A stretch of DNA of 64,000 nucleotides. Source: Avena insularis. Its lineage: Eukaryota; Streptophyta; Magnoliopsida; Poales; Poaceae. A program made the translations under genes and the position numbers. The stretch is taken from positions 309,171,132-309,235,131 of the forward strand of contig CM042689.1 in the NCBI GenBank assembly GCA_023614405.1. Reading direction: 5' to 3'. How positions within the stretch are numbered: position 1 is the first letter of the stretch; every line of letters starts with the position of its first letter. Positions 23,027 to 34,089 of this stretch are shown here, piece after piece. The notes below the pieces were generated by a model. That model was not told the origin of the DNA. It was given only the letters and a program-made list of their open reading frames with translations, and searched no databases.

Positions 23027-23833
23027 ATGCCTATTACTATCAGCACTGTTGAGGAGTTCCAGGTTACCCGTTTTGGTCCTCATATCGTTGAGCTTACCAC
23101 TTTGCTCAATCTCCCTCTTCCCACCATCATGGTGCACCCACTCACCAAGTTCGAGAGGAAGGACCTCTGGGGATTCAAGGTGAACCAGCCCGGACGACAG
23201 ACGGAGCCTACTACGGAGGCCATCGTTTTCAAGCTTATGCACGATGACAGGGAGAGAGGCATGGAGGTCGTCATGCAGGATCTGATAGGACGTCTGTTAG
23301 GCCGTCACTCCCGACAGGTTAGGGGCACCCACTTCCACGTCTTCGGAAGACGTGATGATGATGGAGAGTCCATCGACTTTGAGGACGACTCGAGGGACGC
23401 AGCAGAGCCGATACGTCTCTATCTCCAGGACTTAGAGTCTCTTATTAGGCACGTGGACACAGACAGGACCAATGTCATGCTCAGCAATGACGAGCTCCAG
23501 GTGCAGCTTCGCGAGAAGGACAAGCTTTTCGCACAGCAGGACGAGATAGTCAAGGAAATGGAGGCGAAGTTCGAGACCTAGGACCGCAAGTTCAAGAGTC
23601 AGGAGAAACGCGTCCAGGATAGGAACAAGAAGATCCGGGACATGACTGAAGAACTGAAGTCCAAGGATTTCGAGCTAGAGCAGCAACAGATGGTGATTGA
23701 GAGGCTTCGCTCCCAGAAGAGGGCTCTCAAGACCAAGATCGAGTCCTTGACCACTACTATTGAGGAGAACAAGACCGCGATGGAGAACGCAGGTCTTACT
23801 TTTGTCGAGGAGGAGATTGATGCTGATGAGTAG
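23027..23833 (+). pseudogene. CHR ORF2: second pre-gag protein, coiled-coil C-terminus, one nonsense codon
   Basis: One frame of 268 codons broken only by TAG at 23579-23581 (probably CAG to TAG), giving 184 residues and, after the stop, a tail that ends FVEEEIDADE. The N-terminal half has no domain I know (TVEEFQVTRFGPHIVE, then LWGFKV); from about residue 125 it is acidic, then heptad-rich to the end, which predicts a long coiled coil. The ATG follows TTCTATCTTATAAATAG, again AG directly before the start. Base use is GC-richer than ORF1. It may act with ORF1 in particle assembly or targeting; no direct evidence. Confidence 0.7.
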
Positions 23834-24063
23834 ACTTGACTACTCGTTTATCTTTTATTATCATACTTGTTAATTTATGAACTTGTTATTGGACCATCCG
23901 ACATGTGGATGGCTTGCCACTTGTGTGTTTTACTTTGAGACTTCGTTATCTTGTTGTTGAGCTTTTATCCTTGTGTTGCATGCTATGTGTTCGCTTATGT
24001 GATGTAATGTGCATGAATCATGTATGGGTATCTCATTCTTATCTCTATTTGAAAAAACCACAG

Positions 24064-24993
24064 ATGCCTCCCCGTCGCGCAAACCCCAACCCCAACAAAA
24101 TCACCCTGGAAATGCAACAAATGATGAATGCGCAAACACAGCTTATGCAGATGATGACAACGTTCATCCAAAACCAGAATAACAACAACAACAACCCCAA
24201 TAACAACAACAACAACAATAACAACCCTCCGGGCTTTGATATGCTCACCAGATTTCTGCGTTTGAGGCCAGCTAAGTTCTCGGGGACGACTGATCCCATG
24301 GTGGCCAATGATTGGCTACGTTCTGTGAACAAGGACTTAGTGACCGTGGGCTGCACGGATGCTGAAAAGGTCAGGTTCGCAGCGCATCTGTTGGAAGGGC
24401 CAGCCGCCACGTGGTGGGACAACTTCCAAATCACCACTCCTATTGATGAGGTGACTTGGGCTATCTTTGAAGATGGCTTTCGCACTGCTCATATCTCATC
24501 AGGAATGATGATCCTGAAAAAGAAGGAGTTTCACAACCTGAAGCAGCGCCACCGCAGCGTGGCTGAATATATAGAAGAGTTCAACAATCTGGCGCATTAT
24601 GCACCAGATGAGGTTGACACAGATGCCAAAAGAAAGGAAAAGTTCCTGGAAGGCTTTAATGATGAGCTAAACTTACAGTTGTCTGTGGCATATGTTCCCA
24701 CTTATCAGTCTCTGTGTGACAAGGCTGCTATTTTGGAGAATAAAATGAAGCAAGTCGAGAGTAGGAAGAGGAAACACTCCAACAAGCACAGCTCGGGATC
24801 GTCTCACAAACGATCTCACTATGATGACAGTGGAAGCTCAGGATCCCATAAGCATGGGAAATTCAACAAGCACCACAACCACAACCGTCATGACAACAAG
24901 CATCACCGCAGTCATGACAATGACAAATATAAGAACCACAAGAGTGGACATAAGAGCCACCACAGTGGAAATGGTAGTGGAAGTGGAAGTTAG
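24064..24993 (+). CDS. CHR Gag (capsid region), ended by a stop before the zinc knuckle
   Basis: I choose the ATG at 24064 (MPPRRANPNPN) over the one at 23905 because the upstream 53 residues have no Gag likeness and the ATG follows AAACCACAG, an acceptor-like site. Domains: an Asn/Gln-rich N-terminal linker (poly-Asn near residues 40-57), then the retrotransposon Gag domain (FLRLRPAKFSGT, LLEGPAATWWDNF, VAEYIEEFNNLA), then a His/Ser/Lys-rich basic tail. TAG at 24991-24993 separates it from the CX2CX4HX4C knuckle ([14 protein letters not shown], about 25027-25068), which is in the same frame. The stop may be damage or a Gag/Pol readthrough point. Confidence 0.9.
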   Translation: MPPRRANPNPNKITLEMQQMMNAQTQLMQMMTTFIQNQNNNNNNPNNNNNNNNNPPGFDMLTRFLRLRPAKFSGTTDPMVANDWLRSVNKDLVTVGCTDAEKVRFAAHLLEGPAATWWDNFQITTPIDEVTWAIFEDGFRTAHISSGMMILKKKEFHNLKQRHRSVAEYIEEFNNLAHYAPDEVDTDAKRKEKFLEGFNDELNLQLSVAYVPTYQSLCDKAAILENKMKQVESRKRKHSNKHSSGSSHKRSHYDDSGSSGSHKHGKFNKHHNHNRHDNKHHRSHDNDKYKNHKSGHKSHHSGNGSGSGS

Positions 24994-27236
24994 CCTGCAA
25001 AAAGGGACATCAGTCAGGTTGAGTGCTTCAAATGCAAGAAGCTGGGGCATTATGCTAATGAGTGCCCTGAGAAGAAAGTTGAAGGACCTAACAAGCCCAA
25101 TCATTTTCAGAAAGGACAGGTTAACCACATCAATGTGGAGGAGGTCTATGAGGAGCCTGATGCTGTTGCTGGTAAGTTCAGACTCAATTCCGTTCCAGCA
25201 TTTGTACTCTTTGACACTGGTGCATCTCATTCATTCATATCAAAAGCATTTGTTGATAGAAAAGGGTTTGCATCTGAAAACATTGGGTGTCCAATAAAAG
25301 TTAGTTCTCCGGGTGGAGATATGATAGTAAGTCTTGGATGCCGGGATCTTGTCATAGAGTTTGGAAAGCATAAGTTCCCAGTGAGCCTAATAATCCTAGA
25401 TTCCCAAGGATTGGATGTAATTTTAGGAATGGATTGGATGGATAAATATAAAGGAGTGTTAGATTGTGCTAATCGTACTGTTACACTCACAACCCCAAAA
25501 GGAAAAAGAATAAAATTCAGGTCAAACTTTGAATCCAAAGGAAGTAAGCTAAATTCTCTTAAGGGGGTTAGTATGGACAGTGTGCCAATTGTGTGTGAGT
25601 ATCCGGATGTATTCCCGGAAGAATTGCCAGGAATGCCACCAGATAGAGATGTGGAGTTTCTGATAGATTTGGTACCAGGTTCTGGACCAATAGCAAAGAG
25701 ACCATACGAAATGTCAGTTGATGAACTGAAAGAGCTCAAGAAGCAACTAGGAGAACAGTTGCAGAAAGGATTTATCCAACCAAGTTCTTCATCTTGGGGA
25801 GCCCCAGTATTGTTCGTGGAGAAGAAAGATAGAAGCCAAAGGTTATGCATAGATTACCATTCACTCAACGAGGTAACTATCAAGAACAAATATCCTTTGC
25901 CTAGAATCAACGACTTATTTGATCAGCTTGAAGGAGCATGTGTGTTCTCGAAGATTGATCTCCGGTCAGGCTATTTTCAACTCAAGATAAGAGAGCAAGA
26001 CATACCTAAAACAGCATTCACCACAAGGTATGGATTGTATGAGTATACCGTAATGCCTTTCGGCTTAACCAATGCTCCAGCATACTTCATGAATATGATG
26101 AACAAGGTGTTCATGGAATTTCTTGACAAGTTCGTTGTCGTTTTCATCGATGACATCTTAGTTTACTCTAAGAGTAAAGAAGAACATGAGGGACACTTGC
26201 GTTTGATACTTGAGAAGTTGAGAGAACATAAACTTTATGCCAAATTCAGCAAGTGTGAGTTTTGGTTAGAGGAAGTTGGTTTTCTTGGTCATGTTATGAC
26301 AAAAGATGGTGTAGCAGTTGATCCTGCTAAGGTTTTAGCTGTGACGGAATGGGAATCTCCCAAGAATGTGAAAGAAGTTCGCAGTTTCCTTGGCTTAGCA
26401 GGTTACTACAGAAGATTCATTGAGAATTTATCAAAGGTTGCTAAGCCCATGACTGAATTGTTAAAGAAAGACAAAAAGTTTGCTTCGTCTGAAGGTTGTG
26501 AAGTCAGCTTTCAAGAATTGAAGAAGAGACTTGTAACAGCACCGGTTCTATGTCTGCCAGATTTGGAAAAGGATTTCCAAGTATACTGTGATGCGTCTCA
26601 TCAAGGTTTGGGTGCCGTACTTATGCAAGACGGTAAAGTTGTGGCCTATGCCTCGAGACAACTCAAAACTCATGAAGTAAATTATCCTACTCATGATTTA
26701 GAGTTAGCCTCTATCGTCCATGCACTCAAAACATGGAGACATTACCTTTTGGGAAAGCGTTGTGAAGTGTTCACCGATCACAAGAGTTTGAAGTAAATCT
26801 TCACCCAGAAGGAAATCAATATGAGACAAAGAAGATGGTTAGAGCTTATCAAGGACTATGACCTAAGTTTGCAATACCACCCTGGTAAAGCAAATGTTGT
26901 AGCAGATGCTCTAAGTCGTAAGGTGTTTGTGAATGGCCTTACAAAAGGCAAATTGCCAGATGATTTGTGTAAGCAATTCAAAGAACTCAGATTGGAGATT
27001 GTGCCTGAAGGACATCTCATGTCTTTAGATGTCCAACCCACTTTGTTGGACAAGATTCGAGAAGCTCAAAAGACTGATAAGGAAATTGAAGAGATTAAGA
27101 TAAATATTAGCCAAGGGAAAGCTAAAAGTTTCCATGTAGACGAACAGGGTACCTTATGGCATGGGAAACGTATCTGTGTTCCACAAGATCCGGAAATGTG
27201 GAAACTGATTCTGCAAGAAGCCCACATGTCGTGGTG
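24994..27236 (+). pseudogene. CHR Pol part 1: zinc knuckle, protease, RT, RNase H, start of integrase
   Basis: Same frame as gag. Zinc knuckle at 25027-25068; aspartic protease with FDTGASHSF near 25210-25236; reverse transcriptase from about 25590, with [10 protein letters not shown] (YIDD-type catalytic box) near 26143-26172; RNase H with [13 protein letters not shown] near 26584-26622. TAA at 26794-26796 follows HKSLK; the frame then continues ([12 protein letters not shown], integrase N-terminal region) to 27236, where TAT is inserted after CCACA. The frame resumes exactly at 41737. Apart from two stops and the insertion all key residues are present. Confidence 0.95.
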
Positions 27237-28016
27237 GTGGCATGGCAGATGCCATGGGTAGGCTAAAGTTTGGGGCCAATGGATGCTAGTGGGATCTGGG
27301 GAGGGAAGATGTAGTGGATTCTACACACAGAAAGCTAACGCAAAGATCTGTATTTCTCCTTCCTTGGGTTACAAGTGCTCCTTGAGCTGTATACAAGGAG
27401 AAAGAGAGAACTTTACCAGCCTAACGGTACCAAGAATGAGTCGATGCCCTCCTTAGGGTCCAAGCCTGCCCTTATAAAGGAGAGCCTTGGGTTCCTTTAG
27501 GGTTGATGTGGCAAGCATATTCGAGGAATATGCTTGTCCCAATATAGTAGTTCGGCGCCTCCCTTTCCCTGTCACTCCCCTAATGGCGGCAAGGTTCCAG
27601 AGGGGCCCTCCTGTGCGCCTCGGGCTTCAGGACTGTCACCTCCGTGACCTCCTTCTGTCTCTCTGTCGCTCTGCGCCTTTGTCCCTAGTGCTTGGCTTCG
27701 CTCAGATTCTCCCTAGCCTGCTACTAGAGTTTGACTTTAGCCTTCTCCTTCTCTTGCAAGATTCGTATCATTCGGCCCTGCCTCACGTAACTCGGCTTGT
27801 CCTTCACCTGCATCAAGATTACTTGGGCTAACCCGGCCGACTTACACAGTATCTTGGCCGGGTAATGCCTTGCCATTACTATAAGGGTCCTGCCCTTTCC
27901 TATCTCGGCCGACCTCTACAGGATTCGGCCGACTCAGACTGTAACTCGGAAACTAGACGGGGAACACCCTTTCGTCTTTCCCCGTCTTTACCCTATCCGG
28001 GGTTACCTCCCCAACA
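27237..28016 (-). repeat. TAT left LTR (3' LTR)
   Basis: TGTCGTGGTGGTGG to TACCTCCCCAACA on the plus strand. The inner end abuts a polypurine tract (minus-strand CTTCGGGGACTAA, 28017-28029). Confidence 0.94.
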
Positions 28017-28029
28017 TTAGTCCCCGAAG
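28017..28029 (-). other. Polypurine tract of TAT
   Basis: Minus strand CTTCGGGGACTAA directly before the LTR start TGTTGGGGAGG. Confidence 0.7.
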
Positions 28030-28403
28030 CTGGTATGGCCCCGCCGATAACCTCGGCTGGGTCGTATCAGTTTCACGACACTCGTTATGTATTGTTTCCG
28101 AGTTATCTTGTCGTGGTCGTAACACCGTATTTAGTAGTGCACGCCTCGTCCCACGTGTCATCCTCATCATTGTTTCTCTAGTTTTTTGTTCCTCTACGCT
28201 TCTTGACAAGCTACGATTCTTTATCGCCTGTCGCGCCATTGCTGCGACGCCTCGTGCGCCATTCTCGTTGGGGATCGTGAGCTCCTTGGTCAATCGTGTG
28301 GCCTTCGGTGCGGTTCCGCTCAGCGACGTGTGGTCGTGCTGCGCACACGATCCGCGCTGCCAACTGCCACACCCACGATCCCACTACCTTGCTTGCGGCT
28401 AGG

Positions 28404-28410
28404 TTATAAA
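28404..28410 (+). promoter_or_regulatory. Candidate TATA box of the antisense gene
   Basis: TTATAAA in GGCTAGGTTATAAAGAGGGG, 359 bp before the likely ATG, followed by a GC- and CT-rich leader. It points to an own promoter on the strand opposite to the element's transcript. Confidence 0.5.
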
Positions 28411-28768
28411 GAGGGGCGCGGCGTCGGGGAGTTTCTTTTTCCCCTTCTCGCCGCCTTCACCTTCTTCTTCCTCGCTTCCTGCGCGGTTCCGCCGCCGCAC
28501 GCTCAACTGGTTCTGTGACGAGGAGGACTCCGCCGCGCTGCTCCGTCTGCCTCGTCGCCGCTCACTTGTTCCGGCGTCGTTGCCGGTGAGTTCTTTTCGG
28601 TCTTGCCGCCTAGGCTTTCCTCTAGATCTCTTCGTTCCCTCTTTGTTCTTGCGCTGCGGTTCTGTCGTCGTTCCGCCGCCGTTTTTGCGTAGAATTGCGA
28701 CGGGGCCTCGTAGCTCTAAGTTTTCCTCCGCCGCGAGTTGTTCCTCCGGCGATCTTTCCGGCGAAATC

Positions 28769-31700
28769 ATGTCTAGTTCCTTTAGCGGTGCCCTGGTAGA
28801 GGATGATGATGCTGGCTCTGGGCCTGAGCGGGGCTCGTGGCAGGGCTCCTCAGTTACCCGGCGGGAGATCGAGTGGCTCATCCGAACCCGGAGGATTCCT
28901 GCCGAGGTCTCTTGTCGTTTACCCGCAACGAGTTATCTCTGGAAATTAGGGAGGGCGAGTATGTAGTTTTTATGTCACATTTCTCGCGCGGCTTCGGTCT
29001 CCCTCTTAGCGATTTTGCAAGAGAGTTTCTCGACTACTTCGGCCTTCAGCCGCATCATCTTCCTGCGAACGCCATCGCTTCTCTTTCTGCATTCATCTCC
29101 GCCTCGGAGGGATACTTCGGCCTATGGCCGTCCGTGCATGTCTGGGCGAAGTTCTTCCAGATTCGTTCTAATGTAGTCCCTGACAAGTCTCTGCACCTTC
29201 CGAAACTGCTTACTCGGTCTTGGGGCGTCCATTACACCTCGGAGGAAGTCTGTATTTCCTCGTGTCACCGGGTTAGAGTCGTGCAAGAAGTGGCACAAAT
29301 CCTTCTTTTACATCAAGAACAGAGGAACAGAAGACAAGATTCGGCTCCCTGCCTTCTCCATTGGTCCGCCTTCCAAGGTGAATTGGACTTACAATCCGAG
29401 GAGGAGCCACGTCTTGGCCGAGCTTTTCGAGACTCGGCTCAAAGAACTGATCCGGGCCGGGTTACGCGGCGAGGACTTGATGGCTACCTTCATCAGTAGC
29501 CGAATTTGCCCATTCCAGAAAAGGACGCACAAACTTTGCTACATGAGTGGTCCACTTGATCCCAACCGAGTCTCGACCGTCGAGCTGGACAACTACCTTG
29601 TCTTCAAGCGCGTCCGAGCTATATTTAAGACGGAGATGCCTGAAGATTGGACCTGGGGATTGAAACCGTTTACCCGCGAGCGTCCTCCTCCCGCAGTAAG
29701 TTTAACCATCAATGCTTTGATTTTCTATTGTTTTCATAGCTGTTTTCCCTAACCTTCCTTCTTTTTCGCTTCACAGAGGTTCGTAGAGCAAAAGGACGAG
29801 GACGCCGAGGTTTTGTCGCTTCCGTGGACTGCGGATCGGAATACCCCGGACGTTGGGGAGCCGGACTCCGAAGAATTCGTCCCTAAGTCGGATCCCGCTA
29901 CGGCTCGCGCTCGTGGCAAGACTTCGGTCCATGAGGAGGAAGGTGATTCGGACGAGGTCCAAGCTCTTGAGGTAGTTGCCGCAATGCCTATTTCTTATGC
30001 ATTTCCGGCTTCTACTTTCCCAGCTAATCCGGCCGGTCAGGTTCACGACGCCGAGCCTATTGCATCCCGGCCCCCAGTTGCCTCGGGGAAACGCGGGGCT
30101 CCTGCTAGTGCTTCAGAGGCGGCCCCCAAGAAACGAATGAAGAAGTGCACTCGAACCTCCCAGCGCAAGACCATGCACAGGGTCACAGTGGTAAGTCGTT
30201 TTGCTCGTATTTCTTGTTTCCTGTTTACATTTTTCATCCCGACACCCTTTTTCTTTCTTATTTTCGCGCTTCGCTTCCGTTAAGCCTGGCGGTCCTAGCA
30301 TGACTAGCCGCCCGATTCGGCAGCCGTCTCCTCCGCCCGTTGAAGATACTAGGATTCCTAGTCCTGCTCGTGCTACGTCTCCTCCAGCTCCACATATGTC
30401 ACCCCCTCGTCACTATGCGCCTGATACTTGCGTCTCCGAGATTTCTACCGAACCCGTTTCCCCTCCACTGAATCCGAGCATATCCACCGAGCCTCTTTCT
30501 ACCTCGGTAGCTCCTACTGTAACCCCAGCCGCAGCCGTGGTCGTTAATACCCCGGTGCCCTCTGCGCCTGTGATCCCTCCTGCTTCTAAAGGCACTGTTC
30601 CCATTGCTGAGGTATCGGCTTCTGCTGGTGCCTCCTCTACAGTAAGAAAAACTGTTGCCACCAAGGCTTCCACTTCCCAAAAAGGTTTGGCCGGCTCTTC
30701 TCAGCCGAGTATTGCCGACGTGCTGTGTAAAGGGATTGCTCCCGCCAAAGCCTCTACTACTCCGGCCGCCAGCACCCAGCTTGCTCTTCATACAAGCCCT
30801 GCGGCTGCAGTGGTTGCACAACATGTCCGAGGTAAAGTCTTAACCCGGACGGCTAGTGGGAACAGCCTCGGCTCGCTGGTGGAATACGCTCATAACTGGA
30901 ATGCTGCTGATCAGCTTGAGGGCAATCGAAACAGTCAGCCGTTTCAACTCTCCGACATCAGCAGCCGTTTGGATCAAGCTGCCAAGATTATTCTGGATAG
31001 CAACAAGATGAACGAGGTAATTGCTACTTCTCGGGGTTTAGACTGATTCTCCATATGCTATTATATATACATTAGTCCCCGAAACTTGCAAACGAGTAAT
31101 TTGTTATTCGCTTGGAAGTTTTTATAGTGATATACTTAACTCGACTTAATTTAGGGTTTGAGCCTATATCCGAGTAGATCTATCTTAAACTTTGCTTAAA
31201 TTTTATCTAGCCGTTCTTTGAATGTCTAGCCACATAGGTCTGGGTTAAGCTTTCGCTTAACTCGAATCTACTTTCGGCTCTGAATATCCAGCCACCTAGA
31301 TCTGGGTTAAGTTTTCGCTTAACTCGGATCTGTTTAACTCAATATCCAGCCACCTAGATCTGGGTTAAGTTTTCGCTTAACTCGGATCTGTTTAACTTTG
31401 AATCTCCAGCCACCTAGATCTGGGTTAAGTTTTCGCTTAACTCGGATCTGTTTTAACTTTGAATATCCAGCCACCTAGATCCGGTTAAGTTTTAAACGCT
31501 AACGGATCTGTTTTAACTTTGAATATCCAGCCACCTAGATCAGGTTAAGTTTTCGCTAACTCGGATCTGTTTAACTTTGAATATCCAGCCACCTAGATCT
31601 GGGTTAAGTTTTCGCTTAACTCGGATCTGTTTTGGCTTTGAATATCCAGCCACCTAGATCTGGGTTAAGTTTTCGCTTAACTCAGATCTGTTTTGGCTTT

Positions 31701-33281
31701 GAATATTTACTCGCGGTTTGTTCTATTGCTTAGGTTGCACATGACCGGCGGACTGCCGAATTTCAAAGACTGCTTTTCTCGCACAAGAAGTTGGAAGAAA
31801 AATATGAAAAAGTTCTTCCTGTGGTGAAAAAAGCAGGTAAATCGATCATTTTCCTTGTCATATCTGATATTGTCATTGTTTTGTCTGCGGGAAGCCGGCT
31901 TACTTTGTGGGTTAACAGGTAACATCAATAATCTCAACATTCGTCTTGAGAAGAAAGTCAAGAACTTGGAAGGTTAGTTTTCCATTTACCTCATACTTTT
32001 CCCTTTCTAAAACGTGCACTCAGTTTCTCTTACTTCGTTTGACTTTGGTAAAGCCGAGATACGAACCTTTGCGGCATCTCACCAAGATTGTACGCCCATG
32101 CCTGACGTGATGCTGCATTTTTAGAACAAAGCGCTACCCACTCGGCACAGCTAAAGGAAAAAGATGACGAGATAGCTCGCCTGCGGGCCGAGGTGGAGAC
32201 CCTTAAGCTCTCTCAGAAATCCGAACTAGAAAAGGTCGATCAGGAATTCTCCGAGGAGAAGAATCGGCTGGCTTTGGAGCTGCAGAAGAATAAAGAACTC
32301 CTCGAGGCTGCCGAACTGAAAACCCAGGGAATGAGCAAGGAAATTGCTTAGTTTGAGAAGAGCAAGATCATCTAGGATAAAGACCTCCATAAAATGTTGA
32401 GTTATATTCATTGTAAGTTTCTTATCACAGCCGGATTATGTTTTTCTCTGTCTTTGCTGTCTCTTGACGCATTCGTGTTTTGCGCAGGTCACTTCCCAGA
32501 AGCTAAGCCTGTCAGCTCAAAAGCGGTTCTTGCAGCTCGAAAGCGCTGAGGTGTCCCTGTTGATTCGGAATACTCGATGGAAGATTTCCTTGTTGCTGTC
32601 GGCGCTGCTATTGGCCCGATGAAAATTATGGGCAGAGACTTGGTGCAGGCAGCTATCCGAGCTTACCATGTTCTCTGGCCGAATACCTCTAGGACTCCTA
32701 ATATCAACAAGGTCGAATTGCTGGTGCAAAGATTAATGGCCTCTGAAAACAACTAAGTCTCTGGAGGGAATCAGCTGGGCGAGCTGGTGCTGATATGGCC
32801 CTCACCGTTATCATGTCATGGTACGAAGACATTTCTCTTGATATCCTGAGGAATTTGCGCACAGGTTCCCGTTGGGTTGAGGATCCCACCTTTGTTGCTC
32901 TTCGGCAAGCTCGCGCCTTCCAGCTCGTTGAGTATGCCGACGTGTATACCTGGAATGAAGGTCCGAGCTTTCTCCCGAAATCGGACGAAGAGGTTGTGGT
33001 AGAAGACGCATCAGACAATAACTCGGCTGAACAGGGTGAAGGTGAAGATGATTCGGCTTCTTCTGGCGACTCCAGTTCGAGCTCGGACAGCAACAGTGAC
33101 GCGCGATCCTCCTCCAAAGGTACTGGTCATTCAACTGCGCAAACCGATGCCCCTCAGCAGCCTCCAGCCTTGCCAGGAGTCGTGCATGGTGGAAAGCGAG
33201 GCAACCTCGGTCGAGGCTCCGCCTATCTCGGAGCATCCGGCTCCTACCACAACTGTTGCCTCTCCAACGGAAAATCTTTAA
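28769..33281 (+). pseudogene. Antisense gene in TAT: putative gypsy-type transposon (PF04195-like) protein, seven exons, disrupted
   Basis: Starts MSSSFSGALVEDDD at 28769. Exon 1 (to 29695) holds the PF04195-like domain: WLIRTRRIPAEV, then EYVVFMSHFSRGFGLP, FLDYFGLQPHHL, and CYMSGPLDPNRVST. Introns, all GT-AG: 29696-29776, 30191-30284, 31017-31733, 31837-31918, 31973-32124, 32413-32487; phases 0,0,0,1,1,1 keep one frame. Exon 3 is a Pro/Ser/Thr-rich linker; exons 4-6 are heptad-rich coiled coil (LKEKDDEIARLRAEVETLKL); exon 7 begins with HFPEAKPVSS. Damage: frame changes near 28920 and 29220, two TAG in exon 6, TGA in exon 7 (about 32548) and a shift near 32750. The C-terminal acidic Ser/Asp-rich tail ends at about 33281 or 33502. 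Tat relatives have such antisense ORFs; the function is unknown. Confidence 0.8.
31206..31707. repeat. Minisatellite of about 60 bp units in intron 3 of the antisense gene
   Basis: About eight units with the core ATATCCAGCCACCTAGATC followed by TGGGTTAAGTTTTCGCTTAAC and TCGGATCTGTTT. The first unit is the most diverged. Unit length varies by several bases; each unit contains a short inverted repeat (GTTAAG ... CTTAAC). Confidence 0.9.
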
Positions 33282-33596
33282 GTTACTACTTGTCCCTGGT
33301 ATGCCGGGCGTACAATGTCCGTGGAACACTTGTTTATTTCCTGTATGACCTGAATCTCCTTTTGCCGTACATTGCTGCGACATATAAATTTGCAGTTATT
33401 ATAACTTTGTTTGAGTGGGTTTCCATTCGAATTCTTGCTTTGGTAGCCTATAATTTTGTTGTTGTTAGGATGTATCTTTGTCTTTGTTTTCTCGTTCTTT
33501 AGTCGAGTAATCTGGTTGTGAGCTTCGCACATCATACGGGGTTAATCTGCTCTTATTCTGAAGTGTGATACCTTGTTTACATCAAAGATTGACTGC

Positions 33597-34066
33597 TACT
33601 TTGGAACAATATATGGCAATCCCCGAGTGACTGCCTGTTCCGCTGAAGTCTAGTGTGTAAACTAAATTTCAGGAACAATATAAGACCACCGCCGAGGTGC
33701 TGCTCAGGGTGTCAAGTTTTGGTGCTCAACATAACACCGCGGCGGTATATGTTAGTACTCTAGTCGCTGCTTTGAATGCCGATATTTAGTACGCAAAACG
33801 AAATTTCAATAACATATAGCAGTCCCCGAGTCACTGTTTTGGACGCCGAGGTTTAATACAGGAGATGAAATTGAAATAACATATGGCAGTCCCCGAGTCA
33901 CCGCTCTGGATGCCGAGGTTCTAATACATAAGATGAAATTGAAATGACATATGGCAGTCCCCGAGTCACTGCTCTGGATGCCGAGGTTTTAATACATAAG
34001 ATGAAATTGAAATGACATATGGCAGTCTCCGAGTCACTGCTCTGGATGCCGAGGTTTTAATACATC
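33597..34066. repeat. 67-68 bp tandem repeat between antisense gene and pol
   Basis: The last four units (core ATGGCAGTCCCCGAGTCACTG, starts near 33821, 33888, 33956, 34024) are spaced 67-68 bp; earlier units from 33610 are degenerate. It lies in the stretch between the 3' ends of two convergent genes, so it could overlap both transcript ends. Confidence 0.85.
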
Positions 34067-34089
34067 ATCGGTCCTTGACCTTGAAATAC

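Noticed and set aside
25227..25850. 207-residue minus ORF opposite CHR protease/RT
   Set aside because: Shadow of the pol frame, which has all catalytic motifs on the plus strand.
31206..31707. Regular repeats considered as a CRISPR-like array
   Set aside because: Repeats are contiguous with no unique spacers, and the surroundings are a plant retrotransposon. It is a minisatellite.
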